NCBI RefSeq assembly: GCF_001422485.1
Contig: NZ_LMNF01000001.1
Span: 441,900-505,899 of the forward strand
DNA from: Agreia sp. Leaf283
GTDB taxonomy: Bacteria; Actinomycetota; Actinomycetes; Actinomycetales; Microbacteriaceae
Length of the DNA: 64,000 nt
Direction: 5' to 3'
Under the pieces are notes generated by a model. It was given only the letters and a program-made list of their open reading frames with translations. It was not told the origin of the DNA and made no database searches. Made by a program: the position numbers and the translations under genes. Positions 15,899 through 29,073 of this stretch are shown piece by piece. Each line of letters begins with the position of its first letter. Within the stretch, counting starts at the first letter, position 1.

Positions 15899-16347
15899 AC
15901 GACGGAAGCGGTGGGGGCCAGGGAGACGACGGCCTGAGCCTTGCCCAGCACCGTGTCGCCGTTGAACGTGACCGTCAGGTCGATGCGCACCGTGCCGGCC
16001 TCCGCGTCGACCTTGCCGACCTTGGCGCTCACCACGAGCTCGGCGCCCTCGACGGGGTCGACCAGCACGGGCCGGGTGAAGCGCACCTGGTAGTCGAGCA
16101 CCCGACCAGGGTCGCCGATCCAGTCGACGACAGGCTGCACGGCGAGCCCCATGGTGAGCATGCCGTGGGCGAGAACGCCGGGCAGGCCCACGGATGCCGC
16201 GACGTCGTCGCGGTAGTGGATTGCGTTGAAGTCTCCGGAGGCCCCGGCGTAGCGCACGAGCGAATCGCGGCTCAGCGGAAAGTGGCCTCCCGCGACGACA
16301 TCGCCCGCGGTCAGCTCGTCGGCTGCAATGGTGATTCCGGCGGTCAT
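15895..16347 (-). CDS. MaoC-family hotdog dehydratase (HadB-like)
   Basis: The 150-residue protein is a single hotdog domain with the hydratase-2 motif SGDFNAIHYRDDVAASVGLPGVLAHGMLTMG, in which Asp and His are the catalytic pair. With the preceding subunit it would form a heterodimeric (3R)-hydroxyacyl-thioester dehydratase like mycobacterial HadA-HadB. The ATG at 16347 overlaps the upstream stop by 4 nt, and its own stop overlaps murB by 4 nt. The exact acyl substrate is not known in this lineage, which does not make mycolic acids as far as known. Confidence 0.85.
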   Translation of the reverse strand: MTAGITIAADELTAGDVVAGGHFPLSRDSLVRYAGASGDFNAIHYRDDVAASVGLPGVLAHGMLTMGLAVQPVVDWIGDPGRVLDYQVRFTRPVLVDPVEGAELVVSAKVGKVDAEAGTVRIDLTVTFNGDTVLGKAQAVVSLAPTASVV

Positions 16348-16790
16348 TCGTCTCCCCTGACGACGAGGGTGGATGTCGCGGTCACGACGTGCGCGCCCGT
16401 CGCGTCGACGATGGTCGATTCGGCCGTGACCATGGAGTGGCCTCCGAGCGACTTGATGCTCGCCACGTTCAGTGTGGCGGTGAGCTCGTCGCCGGCCACG
16501 ATCGGGCGGGTGAAGGTGAAGCGCTGGTCGCCGTGGACGACACGGGAGAAGTCGATGCCGGCGTCGGGCTCGCTCAGCAACTGCTTGAGCGTGTGCTCCT
16601 GCACCACGACCGCGAAGGTCGGCGGCGCGACGACGTCGGCGTAGCCTGCCGCGCGGGCGGCCTCGACGTCGGTGTTGAGTGGGCTGGTGGCGAAGACGGC
16701 CGCAGAGAATTCGCGCACCTTCTCTCGCCCGACGAGATAGGCGGGGGTCGGCGCGAAGACGCGTCCGACGAGTTCGGGGTTCACTGGCAC
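16344..16790 (-). CDS. FAS1-like dehydratase domain protein (HadA-like)
   Basis: The 148-residue protein has the UPF0336/MaoC-like N-terminal hotdog fold: VNPELVGRVFAPTPAYLVGREKVREFSAAVFATSP, VVAPPTFAVVVQEHTLKQLL and FSRVVHGDQRFTFTRPIVAGDELTATLNV. It lacks the catalytic Asp-His motif and is expected to be the substrate-binding partner of the following HadB-like subunit. The first gene of the hadA-hadB-murB operon; TAGAAT (16802-16797) lies 6 nt before the GTG start, so the operon transcript is probably leaderless. The divergent 16868 gene shares this region. Confidence 0.85.
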   Translation of the reverse strand: MPVNPELVGRVFAPTPAYLVGREKVREFSAAVFATSPLNTDVEAARAAGYADVVAPPTFAVVVQEHTLKQLLSEPDAGIDFSRVVHGDQRFTFTRPIVAGDELTATLNVASIKSLGGHSMVTAESTIVDATGAHVVTATSTLVVRGDE

Positions 16791-16867
16791 CCGTCCATTC
16801 TACGAACGCCCCGGCGGCGTCTGCTCTGCGACTGCTGGGCGCACCCGCCTGCCTAGACTGATGAACG

Positions 16868-17572
16868 ATGAGCACTCCCCCCACGCCGAAACCGCGCACG
16901 ACATCGAACCGCACCCTCCTGCTCGCCCTCGGGCTCGGCGGCGGGCTCGCGCTGATCGTGACGATCGCAGCGGCGGTAACGGTCTTCGCGCTGCTCGCCG
17001 GTGTGACGCGCGGCGCGGGAACGGCCGCACCGCAGCCCGACCCGGCGCCATCCAGTGGCACGCCCGGAGACGTCGACGACGGCGACCTCACCTTCGACTC
17101 CTCCTCCACGCTGCCGGCGGGCAGTCTCGCCTCCCTCACGTTCCAGCCGCCGGCGGACACCGACTGGGCGCCCGACCAGGACGCCTCGGACGACGCCGAC
17201 ACGATGAGCTACATCAGCGCGTCGACCGGGTGCCGCCTGCGCATCTGGCAGTCGTCGCTCGACGGCATCGACGTGGTCTCAGGCGACGAGAAGGCGACAT
17301 CGCGCAATGCGGCCTCGTTCATCCGCGACGAGGAGATTCCCGCCGACGAGTTCGCGCTGCACACGTTCACCGGCGGATCCTCGGCGGCCAAGGTCGACTT
17401 CGTCGATCTGCTCTGGGGTGCGTCGAACAGCAACTACCTGGCCGTGCGCGCCTTCGGTGATGCGGGCATCTTCGTGTCGCTCGGCGTGGCGTGCCCGTCG
17501 TCGAGCGCGTGGGACGCGGTCAAGAAGGCCGACTCGGGGCTCGGAGTCGTCACCACTGCGCCGGTCGAGTAG
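16868..17572 (+). CDS. Hypothetical membrane-anchored exported protein
   Basis: The 234-residue protein has a short basic N-terminus, a single membrane segment at about residues 17-48 (LLLALGLGGGLALIVTIAAAVTVFALLAGV), a Pro/Ala/Ser linker and an extracytoplasmic domain of about 170 residues. Two Cys residues (TGCRLRIW and GVACPSSS) may form a disulfide. No family was recognised. TAGACT lies 8 nt ahead of the ATG. It is divergent from the hadA-hadB-murB operon. Confidence 0.6.
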   Translation: MSTPPTPKPRTTSNRTLLLALGLGGGLALIVTIAAAVTVFALLAGVTRGAGTAAPQPDPAPSSGTPGDVDDGDLTFDSSSTLPAGSLASLTFQPPADTDWAPDQDASDDADTMSYISASTGCRLRIWQSSLDGIDVVSGDEKATSRNAASFIRDEEIPADEFALHTFTGGSSAAKVDFVDLLWGASNSNYLAVRAFGDAGIFVSLGVACPSSSAWDAVKKADSGLGVVTTAPVE

Positions 17573-17661
17573 CCGCGCGAGGGACGAGCACGGCGTATCG
17601 ACATCACCCCGACGGTGGCCTCGATACGCTCGTTCCTCGCTACTCGACCGGCGCAGAACCG

Positions 17662-17682
17662 TTCCCTGAGCCTGTCGAAGGG
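17662..17682 (+). repeat. Dispersed 21-bp repeat, copy 2
   Basis: Core CCCTGAGCCTGTCGAAGGG, between the 3' ends of the convergent 16868 and TrmH-like genes. Confidence 0.85.
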
Positions 17683-17711
17683 GGCCTACTCGACCAGCGC
17701 GGTGCACAAGG

Positions 17712-18521
17712 TCAGCCGGAGACCGCCCACATCGCGACCGCACTGGCCGCCGCCACGTTCAGGGAGTCGATTCCGTGCTTCATCGGGATCTGCACCACCG
17801 TGTCGGCCGCCGCGATCGCCTCGGGCGTCAGGCCGTCGCCCTCCGCGCCCAGCACCAGGGCGAGCTTCTCGGGAAGCCGAGCCTGGAAGTCGCGCAGGCT
17901 GACGGCATCCGGAGTCAGGGCCAGCGCGGCGACATGGAAACCGGCCTCGACGAGCAGCTCCCGGGTCTCGGGCCACTCCCCGACGCGCGTCCAGGGCACC
18001 TGCAGCACGGTGCCCATGCTCACTCGGATGGCCCGGCGGTAGAACGGGTCGGAGCACCGGGGCGTGACGAGAACGGCGTCGGCCCCGATCGCACCCGCGG
18101 AACGGAAGATCGCGCCCACGTTCGTGGGGTCGACCACGTTCTCGAGAACGACGATTCGACGGGCGTTCCGGATGAGCTCCGCCGGGTTCGCGAGCGCCGG
18201 GCGATTCATCGAGGCGATGAGTCCGCGGTGCAGGATGTAGCCGGTGAGCTCGGCGAGCAGCTCGCCCGGTCCGGTGAAGATCGGGATGTCGGCAAAGCCG
18301 TGCTCGGCGAGAACCGCCTCGGCTTCCTCCGTCGAGGTTCCGAGGGCCAGAACCGACCGTGGAGCATGCCCCGCCCGGAGCGCACGCTCGAACACGAGCA
18401 GAGACTCGGCGAGGTAGAGGCCGTGCTCGGAGCCGCGGGCCTTCTTGAGGGCGACGTCGGTGAGGTGGGCGTAGTCGCTGAGCCTCGCATCACCAAGGCT
18501 CTCGATGCGCACGACGGGCAT
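17712..18521 (-). CDS. TrmH/SpoU family RNA 2'-O-methyltransferase
   Basis: The 269-residue protein has an N-terminal substrate-binding domain (LSDYAHLTDVALKKARGSEHGLYLAESLLVFERAL) and a C-terminal SPOUT domain with the three trefoil-knot motifs: VLENVVDPTNVGAIFRSAGAIG, VLVTPRCSDPFYRRAIRVSMG and LALVLGAEGDGLTPEAI. It methylates a ribose 2'-OH of rRNA or tRNA using S-adenosylmethionine. The ATG at 18521 (MPVVRIESL) is chosen because the domain begins there. It starts 11 nt after the phosphatidyltransferase gene, so the two are probably co-transcribed. Confidence 0.88.
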   Translation of the reverse strand: MPVVRIESLGDARLSDYAHLTDVALKKARGSEHGLYLAESLLVFERALRAGHAPRSVLALGTSTEEAEAVLAEHGFADIPIFTGPGELLAELTGYILHRGLIASMNRPALANPAELIRNARRIVVLENVVDPTNVGAIFRSAGAIGADAVLVTPRCSDPFYRRAIRVSMGTVLQVPWTRVGEWPETRELLVEAGFHVAALALTPDAVSLRDFQARLPEKLALVLGAEGDGLTPEAIAAADTVVQIPMKHGIDSLNVAAASAVAMWAVSG

Positions 18522-18531
18522 GGAGCTGCCG

Positions 18532-19173
18532 CTACCCGCGCCGATTCGGCGCGTCCGCGTCTGGACGGCCGGCAGCGGATGCGCCGAGTGGGCGCGGATG
18601 TGCGCGGCCCTCGCGGATGACGATCGCCGCATACTGAGCGCCCACGAAGACGTGCAGCAGGCATCCGATGACCACGCCGTAGAACGCGACGACCGCCAGG
18701 ATCTCGTGGCCGGCGAAGTCGGAGTGCGCGAGCAGCAGTAGCGGCAACCCGAGCATCAGGAAGGTCGTGCGGATCTTCGAGATGTAGGTGATCGTCATCG
18801 ACCCTTGGCGCTTGTAAGCGAGGATGATCAGCCCCAGGATCAGGTCTGTCGCGGCGATGGCGATGAGGATCCAGAGCGGAAGGATGCCGCTGATGACCAG
18901 CGTCACGCACACGACCACCTGGCTTGCCCGGTCGGCCACGGGGTCGAGCACCGCGCCGAAGTGCGTCACCTGACCGAGCTTCCGCGCGGCGAAACCGTCG
19001 ATCCAGTCCGTAGCGCCCAGGGCTACGAGCACGATGAACGCCCAGAAGTTCTCGTGCCACACCAGAACGAGCAGAACGAAGAGGGGCATGAACAGGATGA
19101 GACGGGCGAACGTGATCGTGTTCGGCACGTTCAGAATCCGCTCGCGCTCCGGGTGCGCTGTCGAGGTGTCCAC
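18532..19173 (-). CDS. CDP-alcohol phosphatidyltransferase family protein
   Basis: The 213-residue integral membrane enzyme has the full signature D(x)2DG(x)2AR(x)8G(x)3D(x)3D, seen as ATDWIDGFAARKLGQVTHFG followed by AVLDPVAD. Five or six hydrophobic segments surround it. The family moves a phosphatidyl group from CDP-diacylglycerol to an alcohol; the opening VPNTITFARLILFMPLFVLL is close to PgsA/cardiolipin-synthase types, so phosphatidylglycerophosphate or cardiolipin synthesis is likeliest. The GTG at 19173 is used; longer upstream reading is out of family and proline-rich shadow sequence. Confidence 0.88.
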   Translation of the reverse strand: MDTSTAHPERERILNVPNTITFARLILFMPLFVLLVLVWHENFWAFIVLVALGATDWIDGFAARKLGQVTHFGAVLDPVADRASQVVVCVTLVISGILPLWILIAIAATDLILGLIILAYKRQGSMTITYISKIRTTFLMLGLPLLLLAHSDFAGHEILAVVAFYGVVIGCLLHVFVGAQYAAIVIREGRAHPRPLGASAAGRPDADAPNRRG

Positions 19174-19219
19174 ACCTTGAGGGTAACCGGTGCCCTGCTC
19201 GCTCTGGTGCGTTGACGGG

Positions 19220-19732
19220 TCAGGAGGCGGGAGCGGATTCGGTGGGAGCCGGTGCGGGCGCCTCAGTCGGAGGTGCGGGTGCGTTCGAGGGAGGGGTGGG
19301 AGCCGCTCCGCCGTCGGCCGGCGCGGGCGGTGCGGCTCCGTCAGCCGGGGCGGGCGGTGCCGTCCCGTCGCCCGGCGCGGGCGGTGCCGGCGGAACCGCG
19401 CCGTCGGCCGGCGCCGCAGGAGCACCGGGACCACCCGGCGCGCACACCCCGCCGGCGCCCGGAGCGGGCGGGGTCGGCGGCGTCGTTCCGTCGTCGGGCG
19501 CGACCGGCGCGGGAGCATCGGTCGAGCCCGGAGTGGGCGAGATCGACGAGGTGGGCATCGGGGTCGGCTCACCGCCCTGCGCGGCGAAGGCGGCCGTCGT
19601 CCCCACGATTCCGAGACCGATCACGCCGCACGCGACGCCGACGGCGATACGCGTGCGGAAGGACCGGCGGTGCGGCGGAGTGGAGGGATCATTCGACGAT
19701 CCGGGACCGGTGAAGAGGTTGAGTTCTGACAC
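19220..19732 (-). CDS. Membrane-anchored Pro/Ala/Gly-rich exported protein
   Basis: The 170-residue protein has a short cytoplasmic N-terminus, one membrane segment (RIAVGVACGVIGLGIVGTTAAFAA) and a low-complexity tail of Pro, Ala, Gly, Asp and Thr in near-repeats (for example PPAPADGAAPPAPADGGAAP). The GTG at 19732 is preceded by AAAGGAA. The tail could span the cell wall as a flexible stalk. It is divergent from the two-component genes and could be a target of that system. No domain was recognised. Confidence 0.6.
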   Translation of the reverse strand: MSELNLFTGPGSSNDPSTPPHRRSFRTRIAVGVACGVIGLGIVGTTAAFAAQGGEPTPMPTSSISPTPGSTDAPAPVAPDDGTTPPTPPAPGAGGVCAPGGPGAPAAPADGAVPPAPPAPGDGTAPPAPADGAAPPAPADGGAAPTPPSNAPAPPTEAPAPAPTESAPAS

Positions 19733-19893
19733 GGGGTCGTTCCTTTCAGATTCGGCGCGATTCGATGCGCCGGTCAGAACACGGCGTCCTGACCTCATCC
19801 ACAGTTGCGAGCGAATCTGAAGCTTCCGTTAAGCTCAGGGCTTTGTCAGCCGGCCCATAGAAACGTGCTCGGAAGCTGTCATAGGTTCCTCCA

Positions 19894-20560
19894 ATGATCT
19901 CCTCGGCCAGAATCCTGCTCGTCGAAGACGACGAGACCATCCGCACCTCCGTCGCCACCGCCCTGGGCGCCGAGGGCTTCATCGTTTCCGCCCGCGAAGA
20001 CGGCACGGCCCTCGACGACGATGTCGCCTCCTTCGTTCCCGACATCGCGATCCTCGACTGGATGCTGCCCGGTCCGAACGGCCTCACCCTCGCGGCGCAG
20101 CTGCGGGCCCGCAGCGACTGCGCCGTGATGATGCTCACCGCGCGCGACGAGGTCGACGACCGCCTGCGCGGCTTCGCCGAGGGTATCGACGACTACCTCG
20201 TGAAGCCGTTCTCGATGGCCGAACTCGTGGCGCGAGTCGGCGCCGTTCTCCGCCGCCGCGGACGCCTGCCGTCGGTCGTAGAGATCGACGATCTGATGGT
20301 CGACGTCGATGGGGCGCGCGCGGCACGGGGCGACACTCCCCTGGCGCTGACCGCCACGGAGTTCCGCCTGCTGAGCTTTCTCGCGCAGAGCAGGGGTCGC
20401 GCTGTCGAAGGGCCAGATCCTCACCCAGGTGTGGGGCTACGACGACATCGATGCGAACGTCGTCGAGGTGCACCTCAGCTCGCTGCGCCGCAAGATGGAG
20501 GCGAACGGGCCGCGTCTGATCCACACCGTGCGCGGCATCGGCTACCGGCTGAGCGCATGA
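19894..20560 (+). pseudogene. OmpR-family response regulator, frameshifted
   Basis: The N-terminal receiver domain is intact: ARILLVEDDETIRT with the acidic pocket, phospho-acceptor Asp55 in AILDWMLPG, MMLTARDE and YLVKPFS. The winged-helix DNA-binding domain starts normally ([17 protein letters not shown]) but the frame is lost at about 20390-20404. In the next frame the rest of the domain is perfect: [20 protein letters not shown], then [18 protein letters not shown], then [13 protein letters not shown] and a TGA at 20558-20560. Loss of 2 nt from a GCGCGC run at about 20398-20403, or one extra G in AGGGGT, would explain it. As written the receiver reads on in frame into the histidine kinase. 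TAGGTT lies 6 nt before the ATG (leaderless). Confidence 0.8.
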
Positions 20561-22107
20561 CCCGCCCATCCGGCCCCGACACCATCGGCCGAGGCGGGCT
20601 GCGAACCGGGTCGCTGCGCACCCGAACCGTGCTGTCGGTCCTCGCCCTGCTGACCGTGCTTCTGCTCGCCCTGTGCTTCACCGTGCAATTCGTCCTCGGC
20701 GAGCGCCTGCGCGCACAGCTCGAGGAGCGGCTCCAGGACCGGGCGTCGGCCGCCGCCGCGCTCGTCGGCACCCTCTCGAACGACGACCTCGCGAGCCGAC
20801 TCTCGGCGCAGGGCCTCTCGGTGCTCATCGAGAGCCCCGACGGCGGCTCGGTCGTGGCCGGCCCGTCCCCCGAACAACTAAGGCAAGGGCCGGATGCCGC
20901 CGGTCTCGGCCCGCTCGGAGCGCCCGGTCTCGAGGAGGGCCGCCCCGGAGCCGGCGACGGGAGCGCCTCGGCGACCGGGTCGGGCACCGACGCGGATTCG
21001 CAGACGAGCTCGACGTCGGGAAGGACCATCGCCTCGTCGGTCGTCACCACGTCCGATCCGCAGATCGTGACCCTCGAGTCGACGCTGAGCGACGACACCG
21101 TGCTCACGCTCAGCGTGGGAGCGGGCGGCGTCGATCAGACCCTGCAGCAGCTGCTCTGGATCATGCTCGGCGCCTCGGCCGTCTTCCTCCTGCTCGCGGC
21201 GGCGGCACTGACCGTGGTCGTACGCGGGGCCCTGCACCCGCTCGAGTCGATGACCGCGGTGGCCCGCGACATCGCTCGGGGAGATCGCGGCAGACGCCTT
21301 CGACCGACGAGGCCCCGAACGGAGATCGGGCGGGTGGCCATCGCCTTCGACGAGATGCTCGACGGGGTCGAGGGGGCCGAGCGCGCGGCGGTCGACTCCG
21401 AGCGGCTGGCCCGGGAGGCCGAGCAGAGGGTGCGCTCATTCGTGAGCGATGCCGCGCACGAACTGCGCACCCCCGTGTCGGGAATGAGGGCGGCGGCGGA
21501 CACCCTGGTGCGGGCATCCGTCGATCGCGCCGAGCGGGAGAGGCTTGCCAGTCACGTCGTGCGCGAGGCCGCCAGGGCCTCTCGCCTCATCGACGACATG
21601 CTCATGATGGCCCGGGTCGACCAGGGGCTCGATCTGCGCATGGCTCCCCTCGATATCGCGGAGGTCGTCGCGCGCGAGGCCGAGCGCCAGCGCATCCGGC
21701 GACCGGCCCTCGAGCTGATCTGCACCGACGATCGCAGCGACCTCGGCGCGGGACTGCTCGACGGCGACGCGGAGCGGCTCAGCCAGGTGATCGCCAACCT
21801 CGTCGACAACGCGGCGCGCATGACCGGCGGAGCGGGGCCCGTGACCGTGGCGATCAGCCAGGCCGAGCAGACCGTTCGAGTGGAGGTGCGCGACCGGGGG
21901 CCCGGCGTGCCGCCGCAGGATCGATCGCGCATCTTCGATCGCCTCGTGCGGCTCGACTCGGCGAGGAACGCCTCCGGCGGCGGCGCGGGCCTCGGCCTGC
22001 CCATCGCCCGAGGGATCGCCCGAGCGCACGGCGGCGACGTCGTCTGCGTCGACCCGTCGGGCGGGCAGACCGGCGCCGCCTTCGTGCTCACCCTGCCGGT
22101 CGACTGA
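20557..22107 (+). CDS. Sensor histidine kinase
   Basis: This 516-residue membrane kinase has one N-terminal membrane segment ([24 protein letters not shown]), an extracytoplasmic sensor domain of about 150 residues rich in Gly, Ser and Asp, a second membrane segment ([24 protein letters not shown]), a HAMP linker, and the kinase core: H box [13 protein letters not shown] (His301), N box [14 protein letters not shown]1 [10 protein letters not shown] box IFDRLVRLD and G2 [14 protein letters not shown]. It phosphorylates the adjacent OmpR-type regulator. Its ATG overlaps the regulator's proper stop (ATGA). The stimulus is unknown. Confidence 0.9.
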   Translation: MTRPSGPDTIGRGGLRTGSLRTRTVLSVLALLTVLLLALCFTVQFVLGERLRAQLEERLQDRASAAAALVGTLSNDDLASRLSAQGLSVLIESPDGGSVVAGPSPEQLRQGPDAAGLGPLGAPGLEEGRPGAGDGSASATGSGTDADSQTSSTSGRTIASSVVTTSDPQIVTLESTLSDDTVLTLSVGAGGVDQTLQQLLWIMLGASAVFLLLAAAALTVVVRGALHPLESMTAVARDIARGDRGRRLRPTRPRTEIGRVAIAFDEMLDGVEGAERAAVDSERLAREAEQRVRSFVSDAAHELRTPVSGMRAAADTLVRASVDRAERERLASHVVREAARASRLIDDMLMMARVDQGLDLRMAPLDIAEVVAREAERQRIRRPALELICTDDRSDLGAGLLDGDAERLSQVIANLVDNAARMTGGAGPVTVAISQAEQTVRVEVRDRGPGVPPQDRSRIFDRLVRLDSARNASGGGAGLGLPIARGIARAHGGDVVCVDPSGGQTGAAFVLTLPVD

Positions 22108-22134
22108 TGTGTCGGCGGCCTCCCGCTCACCCGC

Positions 22135-22707
22135 TCAGCGGAGGTCGAGTCTCATGAGCACTCGCGGAAATCCGTTCAGCACCGAATCGGTGTCGCTCGC
22201 CTTCTCGAAGCCGGCCTTCTCGAAGAGTGTTCTCGTGCCCACGTACGCCATCGTGAGATCGACTTTCTCGCCTCTGTTGTCGACCGGATATCCCTCCACC
22301 GCCGGAGCACCGTGATCCCTGGCGAAAGCGACCGCGCCCTCGAGAAGCGCATGCGACAGCCCCTTCCCACGGTGCCCGGGCCGCACTCTGATGCACCACA
22401 CCGACCACACATCGAGATCGTCGAGATGCGGGATCTTTCGGTTGCGCGCGAAGGTCGTGTCCGATCGCGGATGCACGCCTGCCCATCCCACGACCTCGCC
22501 ATCGTCATACGCCAGAACGCCCGGTGGCGGCTTCTGCTTCACCAGAGTCTTGACCCGTTCGCCGCGGTCCGTCGATCTGAGCTGGTTGTTCTCAGACGAC
22601 GGGATGCGATAGCTCAGGCACCAGCACACGGTCGCGTCGGGGCGTTTGGGACCCAGCATGGTCTTCACATCGGGGTACGACGTGGCGGCACGGACTTCGA
22701 TGGCCAT
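22135..22707 (-). CDS. GNAT family N-acetyltransferase
   Basis: The 190-residue protein has the acetyl-CoA-binding motif A of GNAT enzymes, WCIRVRPGHRGKGLSHALLEGAVAFA, followed by motif B (MAYVGTRTLFEKAGFEKA). The N-terminal part (KRPDATVCWCLSYRIPSSENNQ) belongs to a branch often seen in actinobacteria next to unrelated genes. The ATG at 22707 (MAIEVRAAT) is favoured; an ATG at 22728 would add seven residues. The acceptor is unknown. It is convergent with the histidine kinase. Confidence 0.8.
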   Translation of the reverse strand: MAIEVRAATSYPDVKTMLGPKRPDATVCWCLSYRIPSSENNQLRSTDRGERVKTLVKQKPPPGVLAYDDGEVVGWAGVHPRSDTTFARNRKIPHLDDLDVWSVWCIRVRPGHRGKGLSHALLEGAVAFARDHGAPAVEGYPVDNRGEKVDLTMAYVGTRTLFEKAGFEKASDTDSVLNGFPRVLMRLDLR

Positions 22708-22753
22708 GGATTCATCCTGCCACCGCACGAGGGTACGAGAACAGCGTCGAGCG

Positions 22754-27543
<4,790 letters not shown>

Positions 27544-27957
27544 TCAGCGCAGACCGACCGTGAGCAGCAGGTTGCCGTAGAGGCGTTCGTCGCCGGTGGC
27601 GATGACGACGCCGACGTCGGGAGAGCGCACCCGGTCGTAGAACACGAACCGGTCGACCTTCTCCATGGGCACGGCGTCGCCCAGCCTGCGTGCGTAGTCG
27701 TCCTGCGCCGGTGCGGAGACCTCGGGCGGGGTCTGCATAACGGTCGCCGACTCGATGTTGACGACCGTGAGCACCGCGTCGAGCACCGTCGCGACGTCGA
27801 GCATGCCGGGACGCAGATTGAGATGGATCAGGCGCACGCCCGGCCCGATGGCCGTCAGGTAGGGGTAGTTGCCGTCGGCGATGAGAACCCCGGAGCCGTG
27901 GCCCGACGAGGCGAGCGCCTCCAGGAGCGGAGGATGGATGAGCGGGCCGGTGATCAC
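27544..27957 (-). CDS. RbsD/FucU family sugar mutarotase
   Basis: The 137-residue protein resembles L-fucose mutarotase FucU: IHPPLLEALASSGHGSGVLIADGNYPY with the conserved His and Asp, VRLIHLNLRPGMLDVATVLDAVLTVV, and the C-terminal YGNLLLTVGLR. These cytoplasmic decamers interconvert the anomers of L-fucose or D-ribose. The neighbouring fucosidase points to L-fucose. The GTG at 27957 overlaps the stop of the aldo/keto reductase gene by 4 nt. Confidence 0.88.
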   Translation of the reverse strand: MITGPLIHPPLLEALASSGHGSGVLIADGNYPYLTAIGPGVRLIHLNLRPGMLDVATVLDAVLTVVNIESATVMQTPPEVSAPAQDDYARRLGDAVPMEKVDRFVFYDRVRSPDVGVVIATGDERLYGNLLLTVGLR

Positions 27958-29039
27958 GCGGTCACCTCCGCTGCGACGCGACCGGCGATGCGACCCGCCG
28001 CGCGATCGGCGGCGTAGCCGTCCCAGCCCGGGATCGTGCCGTCGACATCCCACAGATCGAGCCAGCTGTCGGCGCCCGGCCACAGGAACACCTGGCCCTT
28101 GATGAGGCGGTTGTTCTGCTCCGCCGATCGCAGCTCCTCGAGTTCGGCGGGCGTCAGCGGGTCCTCCGTCACCGCCCGCAGGTTGGCGACGAACTGCGAC
28201 TCCTTGACCGAGAACGGGATCGGGATCTGGCCGCGCTGCACAGCCCACTTCAGGCAGATCAGTGCCGGATGCGCGTTGTGCGCCTGGGCGATCGACACCA
28301 CGACGGGATGCTCCATGTCCGAGACGTCGGTTTCGATGCGGTCTCGCTCGGGTCGAGACGGCGAACCCAGGGGCGAGTAGCCCACCGGCTGGATGCCGTT
28401 GTCGAGGCAGAACCGGAAGAGCTCGGGCTGCTGGAAGCACGGATGCAGCTCCATCTCGCTCAGGGCCGGGCGGATCCGGGCATCGGCGAGGATCGCCGTC
28501 AGCTTGGGGATGGTGACGTTCGAGGTGCCGAGGTGCCGCACGACCCCCTCGTCGACGAGGCCCTCCAGCGCGTGCCAGAGCGCCATGTACTCCTCGTGGA
28601 TGTACGGGCGCGCAACCGGGTCACGGTCGACCGCGTCGGCGAACGGCGCGTGGTGGTTCGGGAACGGCCAGTGCACGAACACCGCGTCGAGCGCGTCGAG
28701 CCCGAGGTCGCGCAACGACCGACGCACCGAGGCGACCGCCGCATCCGGTTCATGCGCGTCGTTCCAGACCTTCGACATGACGAAGAGCTCGTCGCGGGGA
28801 ACACCGTCGGCGATGGCCTCTCGAAGGACGGCACCGACCTCGGCCTCGTTGCCGTACACCGATGCGCAGTCGATCAGGCGGTAGCCTGCCCGGATCGCGC
28901 CGGCCACCGCGGCCGCCACCTCTGGCGCCCCGTAGCGGTCGGACCCGAAGGTCCCCATGCCGATTGCGGGCATCACCGCCCCGCTCGCGAGCCGCCGGGT
29001 GGGCACGCTGTCGATTGTGACCATGTCGGTCATCTCCAT
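27954..29039 (-). CDS. Aldo/keto reductase
   Basis: The 361-residue cytoplasmic protein has the AKR barrel and tetrad: Asp and Tyr in RLIDCASVYGNEAEVG, Lys in FVMSKVWND, and His in FVHWPFPN. The NADPH-binding end is PIPFSVKESQFVANLRA. It opens GAVMPAIGMGTFGSDRYG. The long C-terminal tail (INNRLIKGQVFLWPGADSWLDLWDVDGTIPGWDGY-like region) is unusual. In this operon it probably oxidises or reduces a released sugar. The ATG at 29024 (MVTIDS, with GGAG upstream) is an equally good start. Confidence 0.85.
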   Translation of the reverse strand: MEMTDMVTIDSVPTRRLASGAVMPAIGMGTFGSDRYGAPEVAAAVAGAIRAGYRLIDCASVYGNEAEVGAVLREAIADGVPRDELFVMSKVWNDAHEPDAAVASVRRSLRDLGLDALDAVFVHWPFPNHHAPFADAVDRDPVARPYIHEEYMALWHALEGLVDEGVVRHLGTSNVTIPKLTAILADARIRPALSEMELHPCFQQPELFRFCLDNGIQPVGYSPLGSPSRPERDRIETDVSDMEHPVVVSIAQAHNAHPALICLKWAVQRGQIPIPFSVKESQFVANLRAVTEDPLTPAELEELRSAEQNNRLIKGQVFLWPGADSWLDLWDVDGTIPGWDGYAADRAAGRIAGRVAAEVTA

Positions 29040-29073
29040 TTCGTTCGGTTAAAGGGGGCGATCCGCGTCGCCG

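Noticed and set aside
19894-22107. A genuine single receiver-kinase hybrid protein
   Set aside because: The junction sequence after VEGPDPHP is not protein-like, whereas the next frame gives a perfect winged-helix end and a stop overlapping the kinase ATG.
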